Of a stretch of 64,000 nt of DNA, positions 32,905 to 42,261 are shown piece by piece. The stretch covers positions 186,001-250,000 of the forward strand of contig NZ_SDLR01000001.1 of NCBI RefSeq assembly GCF_004522215.1, given 5' to 3'. Both the position numbers and the translations under genes were made by a program. The stretch's first letter is position 1. Each line of letters begins with the position of its first letter. The stretch comes from Ammoniphilus sp. YIM 78166 (GTDB lineage Bacteria; Bacillota; Bacilli; Aneurinibacillales; RAOX-1). A model generated the notes under the pieces. It saw nothing but the letters and a program-made list of their open reading frames with translations, was not told where the DNA came from and ran no database searches.

Positions 32905-34098
32905 ATGGTACACACCCCTCATTCGGAAGTCATCGTCATTGGCGGAGGGATCATCGGCAGTGCGATCACTTACTACGTGGCTAAAGCGGGACTTGATGTA
33001 ACGGTCATTGAAAAGGGAGATCTGGCAAGCGGTACTTCATCGCGCTGTGATGGAGGGATCTTGGCTATTGATAAAGACCCGGGTTTCGATAGCCAAATGT
33101 CCTTAATCAGCCAAAAATTGATCCGTGAAATCAGCGGCGAACTGAAGCTTCCTTTTGAGTACCATTCCCGCGGCAGTCTGCTTGTATGCGAAACCGAGGA
33201 AGAGATGGCGGCGGCAGAAAAATGGGTGAAGCAGCAAAAAAAGGCGGGTCTAGCTTTTCGGATGCTCGATCGGCAGGATATCAAGCAGGAATCGACCTTT
33301 CTCGCGGATGATCTGTTGGGCGGACTTGAATGTGCGACGGACTCCATGGTGAACCCCTACCTATTAACTTATGCTCTTTTTGATAAGGCTCAGGAGTTCG
33401 GGGCTAAGATCTTGACCCATACCGAGGTAACGGGTATCAAGAAGGATGCCGGGGGATCCTTCCGGATTGAAACCCCGAAAGGGGAGCTGACGGCCAAGAA
33501 GGTCGTGAATGCGGCAGGGGTGTGGGCTCCCCGCATTGGGGAGATGGCGGGTATTGATATTCCCATCCTGCCAAGAAAGGGACATATCCTCGTAGCCTCA
33601 AGGCAGGAGCCTGTCGGTGAGCGTATGGTGATGGAGTTCGGATATCTGCTTTCCAAATTTGGCGGGGAAAGAAAAGTGGATCCGGAAACGGAAAAATACG
33701 GGGTCGCACTGGTATTTGAGCCTACAGAGAGTCAAAACTTCCTGATCGGAAGCAGCCGCCAATTTGTCGGGTTCGACTCTACAGTGGACAGGAATGCAAT
33801 CCGTGTCATGGCACGAAGAGCCATCCGGTTTTTTCCGAGAATGTCGGACATGAACATGATCCGCACGTATACGGGATTTCGTCCCTGGACCGAAGACCAT
33901 TTGCCGATTGTCTCTGAAGTTCGCGAGCTGCCTGGTTTTTATATTGCAGCAGGCCACGAAGGGGACGGAATCAGTTTGGCGGCCGTGACAGGGAGGTTGA
34001 TCTCTGAGCTCATCCTGGAAAAATCGGACACGATTATTCCGGCTGAACCGCTACGCTACGATCGTTTTACCAAAGAAAGGGGTGGTGTTTTGCTCTAA
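32905..34098 (+). CDS. FAD-dependent amino-acid/opine oxidase (DadA-like, HcnC-type subunit)
   Basis: 397 residues. EVIVIGGGIIGSAITYYVAK is the FAD motif; GDLASGTSSRCDGGIL and ILPRKGHILVAS are D-amino-acid oxidase/sarcosine-oxidase signatures, and the C-terminal GFRPWTEDHLPIVSEV with AAGHEGDGISLAAVTGRLI closes the FAD site. It is probably the catalytic beta subunit for the HcnA/HcnB-like pair encoded divergently. The reaction would be oxidative deamination or dealkylation of a D-amino acid or N-substituted amino acid. AGGGAGA precedes the start. Confidence 0.9.
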   Translation: MVHTPHSEVIVIGGGIIGSAITYYVAKAGLDVTVIEKGDLASGTSSRCDGGILAIDKDPGFDSQMSLISQKLIREISGELKLPFEYHSRGSLLVCETEEEMAAAEKWVKQQKKAGLAFRMLDRQDIKQESTFLADDLLGGLECATDSMVNPYLLTYALFDKAQEFGAKILTHTEVTGIKKDAGGSFRIETPKGELTAKKVVNAAGVWAPRIGEMAGIDIPILPRKGHILVASRQEPVGERMVMEFGYLLSKFGGERKVDPETEKYGVALVFEPTESQNFLIGSSRQFVGFDSTVDRNAIRVMARRAIRFFPRMSDMNMIRTYTGFRPWTEDHLPIVSEVRELPGFYIAAGHEGDGISLAAVTGRLISELILEKSDTIIPAEPLRYDRFTKERGGVLL

Positions 34099-34137
34099 AC
34101 ATGCTAGGGATAACTGAGTTCAAGGGAGGGATCATAT

Positions 34138-35127
34138 ATGCTGGTACTTAGTGCAAATGATCAGCAGCAATTGTTAACGATGTCAGAAGTTATTGATTCG
34201 GTGGGGGTGGCGCTGAGTGAATTTTCCAACCATCGGGCCATTACCCCGATTCGAACATCCATTCCGGTAGTGAAAGGGAACGGTACGTCTCTATTCATGC
34301 CTTCCGTTGTAGAAGCGACCGACAGCTTGGGCGTGAAATTCGTTTCGGTTTTTCCGGATAATAGACTTCATGGAAAGAAGACGATATACGGGATGATGGT
34401 GTTGGCCGATGTAATGACGGGAGAACCCTTAGCGATCCTGGAAGCTTCTTATCTTACGGTACTCCGTACAGGAGCCGTTTCTGGACTGGCTACGAAATTC
34501 TTGTCGCAGGAAAAATCCAAGGTGCTGGCCATCATCGGTACGGGTGCTCAGGCAAGAGGCGTGCTCCAGGCAATCAAAGCGGTTCGCTCGATCGAAACGG
34601 TCCATTTGTATAATCGCAATGAGTCCAAAGCGCATGAGTTTGCTAGAGAAATAACAGACCAATTTGGCTCAGAGAGTCTTCAGGTTCACGTGTTCCCAAA
34701 TGCGGATGAAGCCGTAAAGGGAGGGGACATCGTGGCCACGGCTACCAATGCCAAAACACCTGTCTTTTCCGCAGAAAGCCTAAAACCAGGTGTTCATATC
34801 AATGCCATCGGTTCCTTCCGTCCCACCATGCAGGAAATTCCCACAGCAATCGTGGCAAGGGCCTCTAAGATCGTTGTGGAGTCGAGAGAAGCGGCTTTGG
34901 AAGAAACGGGTGATTTGATTATTCCCATCGAACAAGGGGCCATCACAAGCGAATCGATCTATGCAGAGCTGGGGGAAATCGTAAATGGCGTCAAATCGGG
35001 ACGGGAAAGCGATGAAGAGCTGACCCTATTTAAATCGGTGGGGCTGGCCGCCATGGATGTGGTCGTGGCAAAAGCACTTTATGACAGAGCTTTGGAGTTG
35101 GGTGTCGGGCAAAAGGTATCGATATAA
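34138..35127 (+). CDS. Ornithine cyclodeaminase/mu-crystallin family protein
   Basis: 329 residues. EASYLTVLRTGAVSGLATKF is the substrate/NAD interface motif; LAIIGTGAQARGVLQAIKAV is the Rossmann dinucleotide loop. The family includes ornithine cyclodeaminase, alanine dehydrogenase and ketimine reductases. Together with the amine-oxidising flavoenzyme upstream, an imine (ketimine) reductase or amino-acid dehydrogenase role is at least as likely as ornithine cyclisation. GGGAGGG precedes ATG 34138. Confidence 0.88.
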   Translation: MLVLSANDQQQLLTMSEVIDSVGVALSEFSNHRAITPIRTSIPVVKGNGTSLFMPSVVEATDSLGVKFVSVFPDNRLHGKKTIYGMMVLADVMTGEPLAILEASYLTVLRTGAVSGLATKFLSQEKSKVLAIIGTGAQARGVLQAIKAVRSIETVHLYNRNESKAHEFAREITDQFGSESLQVHVFPNADEAVKGGDIVATATNAKTPVFSAESLKPGVHINAIGSFRPTMQEIPTAIVARASKIVVESREAALEETGDLIIPIEQGAITSESIYAELGEIVNGVKSGRESDEELTLFKSVGLAAMDVVVAKALYDRALELGVGQKVSI

Positions 35128-35181
35128 GGCAATGATCAACAACCGCTGGGGTCTGACCGCAAAAAACGGGGAGGAAAATAC

Positions 35182-36312
35182 ATGATTCAAGACTCAAATA
35201 TTATCATGATCATTTTTGTATTGTTAGCTTTTTCCGGTATATGGCTGCAAGGTAAAGTGCAATGGGTGCGTAAATTAAGTGCAGCGATGTATTGTATTTT
35301 TGGGGCTATGATACTTGCCAACATTGGTGTCATTCCCACGTGGAGCGGAGCCCACGAAGTCATCATGACGTATGTTGTCCCTTTCTCTATAGCGATGATT
35401 CTTATGAATGCGAGGTTAAGCGATTTGAAAGTGGCAGCGCCTGCAGCGATCAAAGCGTTTATCATATTTGCGCTGGTCGTTATCGTTGGTTTTGCGGTTT
35501 CATCATTATTATTTAAAAATATTATCGGAGAAGAGACATGGCAGGCGGCAGGTGTTTTCATTGCCGGGGCTATCGGTGGAACCGTAAATAATATTGTCGT
35601 TGCCAAATCATTGGGTATTAGTGAAACGATGCTTTCTGCCGTCCTGACGGCTGCAATGGTTGGATTTACCCTGTTCTTATTCTTTATTTTTACAGCTCCG
35701 ACCTGGATGCCGAAATTAGGGTTTAAAGCTGCTTACAAGACTTTAAACAAAGAAGAGGCTCAGGAGTTTTATAATAATTATTGGAAAGAAAAATCAATCG
35801 ATTTGAATGGCGTAACCACCATTATTTCCGTTGGCATCATTTTGACATCGCTATCTTTTCTATTAAAACAGTATGTATGGAATATCCCGATTGAAGTATA
35901 TGTTTCCACATTGACTCTGATTGTCGCTAACGTTACAAAAATAAGCCATATCAATGGTTCCGAGGAAATCGGTTCGTACGGATTCCATTTGTTTTTTGCC
36001 TCATTGGGCGGCTTAGTCAGTCTAGAAAAATTGATTGCGACAGGACCTATGCTTTTAGTCATGTATGTCATTGCTATTACTATCACTATCATCCTGTTTT
36101 TCCTTCTCTCAAAAGTTGCAGGAATCGATTACGAAGCCATTTGCATTGCCAGCAATGCTGGAGTCGGCGGTCCTACCACGGCGCCGGTTATGGCGGTTGC
36201 CTTTGGGTGGAAAGAATTAGTGTTAACGGGTATTATTTTGGGTATTCTAGGATATTCGATCGGTTCATATATCGGCATTCTAGGCGGATATCTGATTAAA
36301 TTCCTCATGTAA
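35182..36312 (+). CDS. DUF819 family membrane transporter
   Basis: 376 residues with ten or more hydrophobic segments. VFIAGAIGGTVNNIVVAKSL and ASNAGVGGPTTAPVMAVAFG are the two conserved Gly/Asn-rich loops of DUF819 (YjcL-like), a family distantly related to glutamate and keto-acid symporters. A charged cytoplasmic loop (KTLNKEEAQEFYNNYWKEK) separates the halves. It lies in the sigma54 operon next to the dipeptidase-like gene and is the likely importer for the substrate. GGGGAGG precedes the ATG. Confidence 0.85.
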   Translation: MIQDSNIIMIIFVLLAFSGIWLQGKVQWVRKLSAAMYCIFGAMILANIGVIPTWSGAHEVIMTYVVPFSIAMILMNARLSDLKVAAPAAIKAFIIFALVVIVGFAVSSLLFKNIIGEETWQAAGVFIAGAIGGTVNNIVVAKSLGISETMLSAVLTAAMVGFTLFLFFIFTAPTWMPKLGFKAAYKTLNKEEAQEFYNNYWKEKSIDLNGVTTIISVGIILTSLSFLLKQYVWNIPIEVYVSTLTLIVANVTKISHINGSEEIGSYGFHLFFASLGGLVSLEKLIATGPMLLVMYVIAITITIILFFLLSKVAGIDYEAICIASNAGVGGPTTAPVMAVAFGWKELVLTGIILGILGYSIGSYIGILGGYLIKFLM

Positions 36313-36336
36313 AAAAAGATAGGAGGGTTGACAATC

Positions 36337-37353
36337 ATGGATGAAAAGGAAAGATACTGGGAGCTCCACAAGGAAGCGATTGTCATCGATGCTACTTGTC
36401 CGTTGGGAGCAGTAGATCATTATTATAAAAGGTGGATAGAAGGCGGGGTAACCGTCATGATTCCTACCATAGCCGCTAACCATTCTTGCCGGGAAACCAT
36501 CGGTAGGATTGCAGCATGGCACCGAACAATTGAAACGCACTCTGATGAGCTGTTATTAGTAACATCTGTGGATGATATTTATAGGGCAAAAAAAGAAAGA
36601 AAATTAGGAGTCATCTTTCACTTTCAGGATTCTTTGCCCATAGAAGGCGACTTGAATCTTCTTACTATCTATCGTCAATTGGGAGTAAGGATTATTCAGC
36701 TTTGCTATAATGTCAGGAATTTTATTGGTGATGGCTGCGATGAACGAACGGATAGCGGTTTGAGTCAATTTGGTGTGAGCGCGGTGAAGGAAATGAATCG
36801 TCTAGGGATAGTGATAGATCTATCCCACACAGGCTATCAAACGACCATGGAAGTGATGAAAATATCGGAAAAGCCGGTGATCTTCAGCCATTCGAATGTC
36901 TATCAATTATGCCCGTCTCCCAGAAATATAAAGGATGATCAGATCAAAGCGGTTGCCGAAAAAGATGGAGTAATCGGTATCGTCGGTTTCCCTGCATTCG
37001 TATCGAAAAGCGATACACCTACTGTAGACAATTATGTGGATCATATTGATTACATAGCGAAATTGGTAGGGGTACGACATGTCGGTATTGGAATCGATTA
37101 TTATGAGGGGATGGATGGCATCGCCTCGATGGAAGAAGCGACCAAAATCTATGACCAATTAATCACTTCCGGCAAATGGAAGGCTGAGTCTTACCCGCCC
37201 CCTCCATGGAAGTATCCTTCAGGTATTGAAGATCCATCGAAATTTCCCAATTTGACAAAAGCTCTCCTGAAAAGAGGGTATTCGGAAGAACATGTTCTCC
37301 AGATACTTGGCGGCAATTTTATAAGAGTATATGAAGAGGTGTGGGCTAAATAA
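36337..37353 (+). CDS. Peptidase M19 (renal dipeptidase) family protein with a degenerate metal site
   Basis: 338 residues from ATG 36337, with AGGAGGG 9 bases upstream; a TTG at 36328 abuts the ribosome site. The fold is clear: VIDLSHTGYQTTMEVM, VIFSHSNVYQLCPSPRNI and HVGIGIDYYEGMDG. But the metal-binding HxD near the N-terminus is missing: IDATCPLG stands where the paralogue at 47108 has IDGHFDLL, and the bridging Glu appears replaced (FHFQDSL versus LSLEGAE). The two later His (DLSH and SHSN) are kept. It may bind one metal, use another substrate, or be inactive. It ends the sigma54 operon. Confidence 0.87.
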   Translation: MDEKERYWELHKEAIVIDATCPLGAVDHYYKRWIEGGVTVMIPTIAANHSCRETIGRIAAWHRTIETHSDELLLVTSVDDIYRAKKERKLGVIFHFQDSLPIEGDLNLLTIYRQLGVRIIQLCYNVRNFIGDGCDERTDSGLSQFGVSAVKEMNRLGIVIDLSHTGYQTTMEVMKISEKPVIFSHSNVYQLCPSPRNIKDDQIKAVAEKDGVIGIVGFPAFVSKSDTPTVDNYVDHIDYIAKLVGVRHVGIGIDYYEGMDGIASMEEATKIYDQLITSGKWKAESYPPPPWKYPSGIEDPSKFPNLTKALLKRGYSEEHVLQILGGNFIRVYEEVWAK

Positions 37354-37399
37354 ATAGTGTTATACGGCTCCAAATATGTGGAACTATATATTGAAGCTT

Positions 37400-37436
37400 A
37401 ACAAGCAGGAACTAAATAGTCACCTGCTTGTTTTTA
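37400..37436 (+). terminator. Rho-independent terminator of the DadA-like operon
   Basis: AACAAGCAGG pairs with CCTGCTTGTT around a 13-base loop and runs into TTTTT. Confidence 0.85.
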
Positions 37437-37493
37437 TTCGCAGGTATAAGAGCTAAAATAGATTACTTTGGGTGATAGTTTCTCAAGGATGAA

Positions 37494-37751
37494 ATGGAAC
37501 CGGTTCCAGAGGTTCAGTTAAAACCTAAATTAGTATCGGAGACTATGAAAACAAACAGTATTCGAAAGATATTGCCGAATGGCACAATGGCAACCATCGC
37601 ACAAGATCCGAGAATTTTATGGCCGGATACGTTTCCGATTGGTCCGGATCAATACTTATATGTCATTGTGAACCAATTACATCGGCAATCAAGATTTCAT
37701 TATGGAAAAGACCTACGCCAAAAACCGTACTTTACTTCGTATGAAAATTAA
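37494..37751 (+). pseudogene. C-terminal fragment of a major-royal-jelly/yellow-related protein
   Basis: The 85-residue frame resembles only the C-terminus of bacterial MRJP/yellow-like (gluconolactonase-superfamily) proteins: DPRILWPDTFPIGPDQYLYV, then VNQLHRQSRF and GKDLRQKPYF. Full members are around 350-400 residues, so most of the gene is gone. An ATG preceded by AAGGATG opens the frame, but the fragment is unlikely to fold. It marks a deletion or rearrangement scar between two sigma54 operons. Confidence 0.7.
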
Positions 37752-37788
37752 TGAATTGCCTGCTCCAACCTTTTCATAAGGAAAAATA

Positions 37789-38055
37789 GTGGACTCCCAC
37801 TTTGTGGATACCCCTTGGGGTAATGGTGTTTATTTCACCATGTTGATGATTATGATCAGCCATATTCGCCAGCAGACGGAAGGGCGTCGGAATATCTGGA
37901 AGGTCATCGTGGCCAATAAGCCGTTTGGTAAAGCCTCTTCCCCGCACATCCTGGAAACGGTCTTTCACGTGGCCCGAGCCAACCGCATTCAATTAATCTG
38001 TTTAACCTCCCATAAACAGGAAGGAATCTTACAGCGATTCCTATTGAAATTCTAA
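37789..38055 (+). pseudogene. C-terminal fragment of a large SMC-like ATPase-type protein
   Basis: The 88-residue frame begins SHFVDTPWGNGVYFTMLMIM and ends NRIQLICLTSHKQEGILQRF. It resembles the extreme C-terminus of large coiled-coil ATPases (the ...VIVANKPFGKASSPHILE region with the D-loop/H-loop). No P-loop or coiled coil is present. Together with the previous fragment it shows that unrelated gene ends have been brought together. The family assignment is from pattern memory and moderately sure. Confidence 0.55.
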
Positions 38056-38095
38056 ACTATACTAATTATTAAAAATGTTGAGAAGGGGATTGTCA

Positions 38096-39502
38096 ATGGA
38101 TAGCATAGAATCGTTGAAAAGTGAGAAAAAAAGACTGTTACAGGAAACCGAAGCCCTTTTATCCATGATTTCATCTCCCGTCTTGGTCGTTGACCAGCAA
38201 GGGAATGTGGTCCACACCAATACGTTTGCCGAAAATATATGGGGACGCTCTCAAATCACGTTGATCAATAAACACTTGCTTGAGTTGATGGAGGCTTCGA
38301 AACTGCTTGGGTTTATTCAACGCGGGAAACCTGCTGTAGATTTACCGGTTCAAATCAAGGATTTCACAGGTGGATGTTACCCTTATAGCTGTCGCCTGCA
38401 TCCCCTTATTGTGAACAAGCAAGTGGAGGGTGCGGTGATGCAGCTTACAAAACAGGTCTCATTGCCTAGTATAGAAAAGCAAAAGAAATTTACGACCCGC
38501 TATTCATTCGCTGACATTCGCGGCAATAGCGAGGCGATTACGGCTTTAAAAGCACAGGCAGAAAAAGTAGCAAAAAGCAATTCTACCATATTGATTCGAG
38601 GGCAGAGCGGAACGGGGAAGGAAGTCCTTGCCCAGGCCATTCATGGCGCCAGTCACCGCAATAAAGGTCCGTTTGTCGCCATTAATTGCGCGGCCATTCC
38701 AGAGTCTCTTTTGGAAAGTGAGCTGTTTGGCTATGATGAAGGCTCCTTTACAGGAGCGAAAAAAGGGGGGAAACCCGGCCGTTTTGAAATGGCTCATGGA
38801 GGAACGCTGTTTCTAGATGAAATTGGGGATATGCCCCTATTTTTGCAAGCCAAACTTTTGCGGGTGCTGCAGGAACGGAGAGTGGAGCGAGTCGGGGGTT
38901 CGGAGAGTATTCCCATCGATGTTCGAGTGATTGCCGCCACTCATAAAGATCTTGAAACGCTGATCGCTAAGCAGCATTTCCGGGAAGATTTATACTTTCG
39001 CTTAAACGTCATTCCCTTTTCGATTCCTCCCTTGCGGGAGAGAAAGGAGGATCTATATGAGCTGATCCAATACTTTATGAAGCGGTATGGAGAAAGACTC
39101 GGGAAAGAAACCAAACGGCTGTCTTCACCCGTGCTGAAACGGTTAAATGATTATCACTGGCCGGGTAATGTGCGTGAACTGGAAAATGTCATAGAGTATA
39201 TCATCAACCTTGAAATCGGGGATTTGGTTACGCTAAGCAGTTTGCCTTCAACCTTGCGTTACAGGGAGGAACCTGAAGAGACGGTCGTAAGGTTAGAGAT
39301 AGTGCCAGAACAAGCTAGTCCTTTTGATTCGTCATTTTTGAACGTTGACGAATCCGAAGCATATCTAATCGAACAAGCCCTGCGTCGTTATGGAACGAGT
39401 ACGGAAGGAAAAAGAAAGGCAGCCCAGCAATTGGGGATGAGTATGGCTACACTTTATCGGCGGATCAAAGCGATTTCTCGTGAGAAAAAATTCTCAAAGT
39501 GA
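38096..39502 (+). CDS. Sigma54-dependent transcriptional activator (PAS-AAA-Fis)
   Basis: 468 residues from ATG 38096, with AGAAGGGG upstream; an ATG seven codons earlier lacks a ribosome site. A PAS domain (about 15-110) is followed by an AAA+ domain with Walker [16 protein letters not shown] and Walker [14 protein letters not shown], and a Fis-type helix-turn-helix ([20 protein letters not shown]). The sigma54-contact loop reads GSFTGA. It lies directly upstream of the sigma54 promoter at 39681, whose operon it should activate. Confidence 0.92.
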   Translation: MDSIESLKSEKKRLLQETEALLSMISSPVLVVDQQGNVVHTNTFAENIWGRSQITLINKHLLELMEASKLLGFIQRGKPAVDLPVQIKDFTGGCYPYSCRLHPLIVNKQVEGAVMQLTKQVSLPSIEKQKKFTTRYSFADIRGNSEAITALKAQAEKVAKSNSTILIRGQSGTGKEVLAQAIHGASHRNKGPFVAINCAAIPESLLESELFGYDEGSFTGAKKGGKPGRFEMAHGGTLFLDEIGDMPLFLQAKLLRVLQERRVERVGGSESIPIDVRVIAATHKDLETLIAKQHFREDLYFRLNVIPFSIPPLRERKEDLYELIQYFMKRYGERLGKETKRLSSPVLKRLNDYHWPGNVRELENVIEYIINLEIGDLVTLSSLPSTLRYREEPEETVVRLEIVPEQASPFDSSFLNVDESEAYLIEQALRRYGTSTEGKRKAAQQLGMSMATLYRRIKAISREKKFSK

Positions 39503-39624
39503 GAAATAGTGATAATAGTTGATAAAACGTAAGAAAAAATGAGAAATTATTGTGTTTAGTAAGAATTATTGCTAGTTGATTCCACTCAAATCATCCCTTA
39601 TTTAAAAACTTCTTATTATTCTCA
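39481..39624 (+). promoter_or_regulatory. Cluster of TGAGAA elements, candidate enhancer for the sigma54 activator
   Basis: TGAGAA occurs at 39481, 39500 and 39540 and its complement TTCTCA at 39491 and 39619; the first pair makes a palindrome TGAGAA-AAAA-TTCTCA. They stand 57-200 bases upstream of the -24 element at 39681, the usual distance for activator sites. Confidence 0.45.
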
Positions 39625-39680
39625 TTATCATAATTTTAGTATTGTTTGGTATTTTGATGTCGTTTCTGCTGAAAATTGAA

Positions 39681-39697
39681 TTGGCATGTAAATTGCT
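39681..39697 (+). promoter_or_regulatory. Sigma54 (-24/-12) promoter of the DUF917 operon
   Basis: TTGGCATGTAAATTGCT, with GG and GC ten bases apart, lies 26 bases before ATG 39723. Confidence 0.85.
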
Positions 39698-39722
39698 AAA
39701 TAGAAAAGTGAGGGGATAAGCC

Positions 39723-40841
39723 ATGAAAAAGCAACTAACCGAACACGACATTCCATCCTTAGCGTGCGGGGCCAGGTATCTTGGATCTGGAGGTGGAGGA
39801 GACAGTACATTGCTTCAATTCTTAGCGCTCCGAGCGATTCGCGAGGAAGGACCTGTTACCCTCCTCTCTCCGATTGCCTTAGCAGATGAAGAGTGGGTAG
39901 TACCGGTAGCCATTATGGGTTCTCCTACGATTTTTAGCGAAAAACTTCTTAGAGGAAGCGAAATCGTTGGCGCCATTCACATGCTAGAACAAGATAAGGA
40001 GATTTCCGCTCGAGCTGTAATGGGGATCGAAATCGCCGGAATGGAAGCCATGGTACCTGTTTTGGCAGCGGCCATATCTAACCTTCCTCTGGTGGATTGC
40101 GATGGGATGGGCCGAGCCTTTCCGGAGCTGCAGATGACGACGTTCCATGCGTTTGGCATTCACGCTGCCCCATTAATGATGATGAATGAACGCGGGAAAT
40201 GTTACCGGATTTCAGGAGCCTCGAATGAAGAGGTCGAGCATGAGGCGCGTCATAAGGTGATGGAATTGGGAGGATGGGCAGCGATTGCCGGTTATCCCAT
40301 GCAGGGGCGGGCCGTGCGGGAAGTGGTCATTCACCAAACGTTTTCTCTTGCCATTCGGCTGGGCGAGGCCGTAAGGGCCGCAATGGGCAATATCGATCAG
40401 ATTGTTGGCGCTTTAGTCCGCCATTTTGAAAATTCCATTTATGGCACGCCATGCAAATTGATTGAGGGAAAAGTGGTGGATCTGCATCGGAACATGGTTG
40501 GAGGTTTATTGCGTGGCAACCTCATTGTAGAAGGAACCGGTTTTTATGTCGGGGAGCAAGTCGAGATCTTATTTCAAAATGAATACTTGTTTGCCAAAAA
40601 GGGGGAAAGAGCACTGGCCATGGTTCCCGATCTGATCTGCGTATTGGACGCGGATACGGGGAATCCGATTATGATTGAGGATCTGGAAAATCACCGAAAA
40701 GTATGGATTGTTGCTATTCCAAGTCCACCATTACTCAGGGATGCAAAAATGCTGGAGATTGTAGGGCCAAAATGTTTTGGCGTGGGGAAAGAGTTTTATC
40801 CGATAGAGCATCTGCTGGTTCAGGAAGGCGGGGAAGAATAG
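39723..40841 (+). CDS. DUF917 family protein (copy 1)
   Basis: 372 residues. ARYLGSGGGGDSTLLQFLAL is the conserved Gly-rich N-terminal motif; VDCDGMGRAFPELQMTTFHA is the second signature of DUF917. The family almost always occurs next to HyuA-like genes and is structurally related to hydantoinase-associated proteins; its reaction is not established. GAGGGG precedes the start, and the next gene, a HyuA-like protein, starts one base after the stop. It forms the first of two DUF917/HyuA-like pairs in this operon. Confidence 0.88.
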   Translation: MKKQLTEHDIPSLACGARYLGSGGGGDSTLLQFLALRAIREEGPVTLLSPIALADEEWVVPVAIMGSPTIFSEKLLRGSEIVGAIHMLEQDKEISARAVMGIEIAGMEAMVPVLAAAISNLPLVDCDGMGRAFPELQMTTFHAFGIHAAPLMMMNERGKCYRISGASNEEVEHEARHKVMELGGWAAIAGYPMQGRAVREVVIHQTFSLAIRLGEAVRAAMGNIDQIVGALVRHFENSIYGTPCKLIEGKVVDLHRNMVGGLLRGNLIVEGTGFYVGEQVEILFQNEYLFAKKGERALAMVPDLICVLDADTGNPIMIEDLENHRKVWIVAIPSPPLLRDAKMLEIVGPKCFGVGKEFYPIEHLLVQEGGEE

Positions 40842-40842
40842 G

Positions 40843-42213
40843 ATGATTCGCATAGGCATTGATGTCGGCAGGGAAAAAACCGATGGTGTTGTGATGAATC
40901 AGCATTTACATATTCTTGCCACAGCCTGTCTTCCAACGACTGCGGATGTGCTGAGCGGGATTCAAGTTATCATTGCGCAATTGTTACGTGATTCGAGCGT
41001 CCGTGAAGAGGATGTGAAAACGGTGATGATAGGAACAAACCTGTTTCTGGATGCCATGCTGACGGAAAAAGACCTCTCTCAGGTATGTGCCGTTCGCATT
41101 CTGCAAGCCAAAGGCAGCATTCCCCCGTTGTATGGGGGAACAGAATCTTTTCGAAAGGCAATCGGACTCGTTTATCATGAACTGCAAGGGGGCCATGAAG
41201 TGGATGGAGAGATATCCCAAACTCTCCCTTCTCGTCAAGAGCTAGATAGGTTCCTTCGATCTGTACACTCTCAGGGTATCGATGCTTTTGCCATTACCGG
41301 GACGTTTTCTCCGGTGAATGACAGTCATGAACGAATGGTTATGGGTTGGATCCAAGAGAGCATGGGCAAAGATTATTCTTTTACCCTATCCCATGAGTTG
41401 GGGAGCATTGGATTTCTCGAACGGGAAAACGGGGCGATTCTGAATGCCGCCTTATCCAAGCTAATCAAGCAAGCCCTGCGGGGCCTTGATCATCTATTGC
41501 AGGAACTTGGCATCGAAGCGGGGATCTATCTCGTGCAAAATGACGGATCGCTTATGTCCTACGACTATGCGCTGCATTATCCGATTCGAACTCTTTATTC
41601 CGGCATGACCACGAGTCTTAGGGGAGCTTCTTTTCTCGCACAGCTCCAAGACTGCATCGTGGTCGATGTGGGGAAAAAAGCTACGCGAGTTGGCGTGCTA
41701 GAGGAAGGATTTCCCAAGGAAAGACGGCAGAATGCTCCTATAGCAGGGATTGATGTCAATGTGCCGAAGCCAGAGATTGTGTCTTTTCCTTTTGGAGGCG
41801 AGCATTCTGTCGATGATGATAAATTGGATGCCGTTTTTGAGGCCGTTCAGCGGTTTCAGAGGCGATATGATCCACTTCCCCTTGTTTTTGTAGGAGAGGG
41901 TAGTAGGGAGTGGGCGGCAAAGTTTCGATTTCCATGGTCTGATGTTGTTCATCCCCCCTTTTCTGCCCATGCTGGCGCTATTGGCGCATGCATTGCGCCG
42001 ATCAGCGGAAAGGTGGATCGCATGTATTGGCTCAAAGGGATGGAGCGAGAAGAGGCGGTGCAAATGGCCACGGGGGAAGCGGTTCACGAAGCCGTTCGCG
42101 CTGGAGCTAAACCGGAAACCGTGGCAGCTAAGTCCATTAAAGTAACCCCATTCGCTTATGTTCCGAGTCAAGCATTAAGAGTTCAGGTTAAGGCCATCGG
42201 TTCGCTTACGTAA
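40843..42213 (+). CDS. Degenerate HyuA-like (hydantoinase/oxoprolinase) protein
   Basis: 456 residues, homologous along its length to the intact 524-residue HyuA-like protein at 44715. The nucleotide-binding motifs are lost: GIDVGREKTDGVVMN stands for GIDVGGTHTDAVLLD, and VDVGKKATRVGVL for VDVGGTTTDIGVL. A block of about 70 residues, which in the paralogue includes GLGGGTIVRI and the GGDTLTTTDVAVALG motif, is missing. The frame has no stops, codon use is normal and spacing to neighbours is tight, so it is expressed and maintained. I infer a structural or regulatory pseudoenzyme partner of DUF917 copy 1 or of the intact HyuA. Confidence 0.88.
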   Translation: MIRIGIDVGREKTDGVVMNQHLHILATACLPTTADVLSGIQVIIAQLLRDSSVREEDVKTVMIGTNLFLDAMLTEKDLSQVCAVRILQAKGSIPPLYGGTESFRKAIGLVYHELQGGHEVDGEISQTLPSRQELDRFLRSVHSQGIDAFAITGTFSPVNDSHERMVMGWIQESMGKDYSFTLSHELGSIGFLERENGAILNAALSKLIKQALRGLDHLLQELGIEAGIYLVQNDGSLMSYDYALHYPIRTLYSGMTTSLRGASFLAQLQDCIVVDVGKKATRVGVLEEGFPKERRQNAPIAGIDVNVPKPEIVSFPFGGEHSVDDDKLDAVFEAVQRFQRRYDPLPLVFVGEGSREWAAKFRFPWSDVVHPPFSAHAGAIGACIAPISGKVDRMYWLKGMEREEAVQMATGEAVHEAVRAGAKPETVAAKSIKVTPFAYVPSQALRVQVKAIGSLT

Positions 42214-42261
42214 GAATCCTTATTTGCGAAAAGGTCGATTGAAAAGAAGGGGCGAACATAA

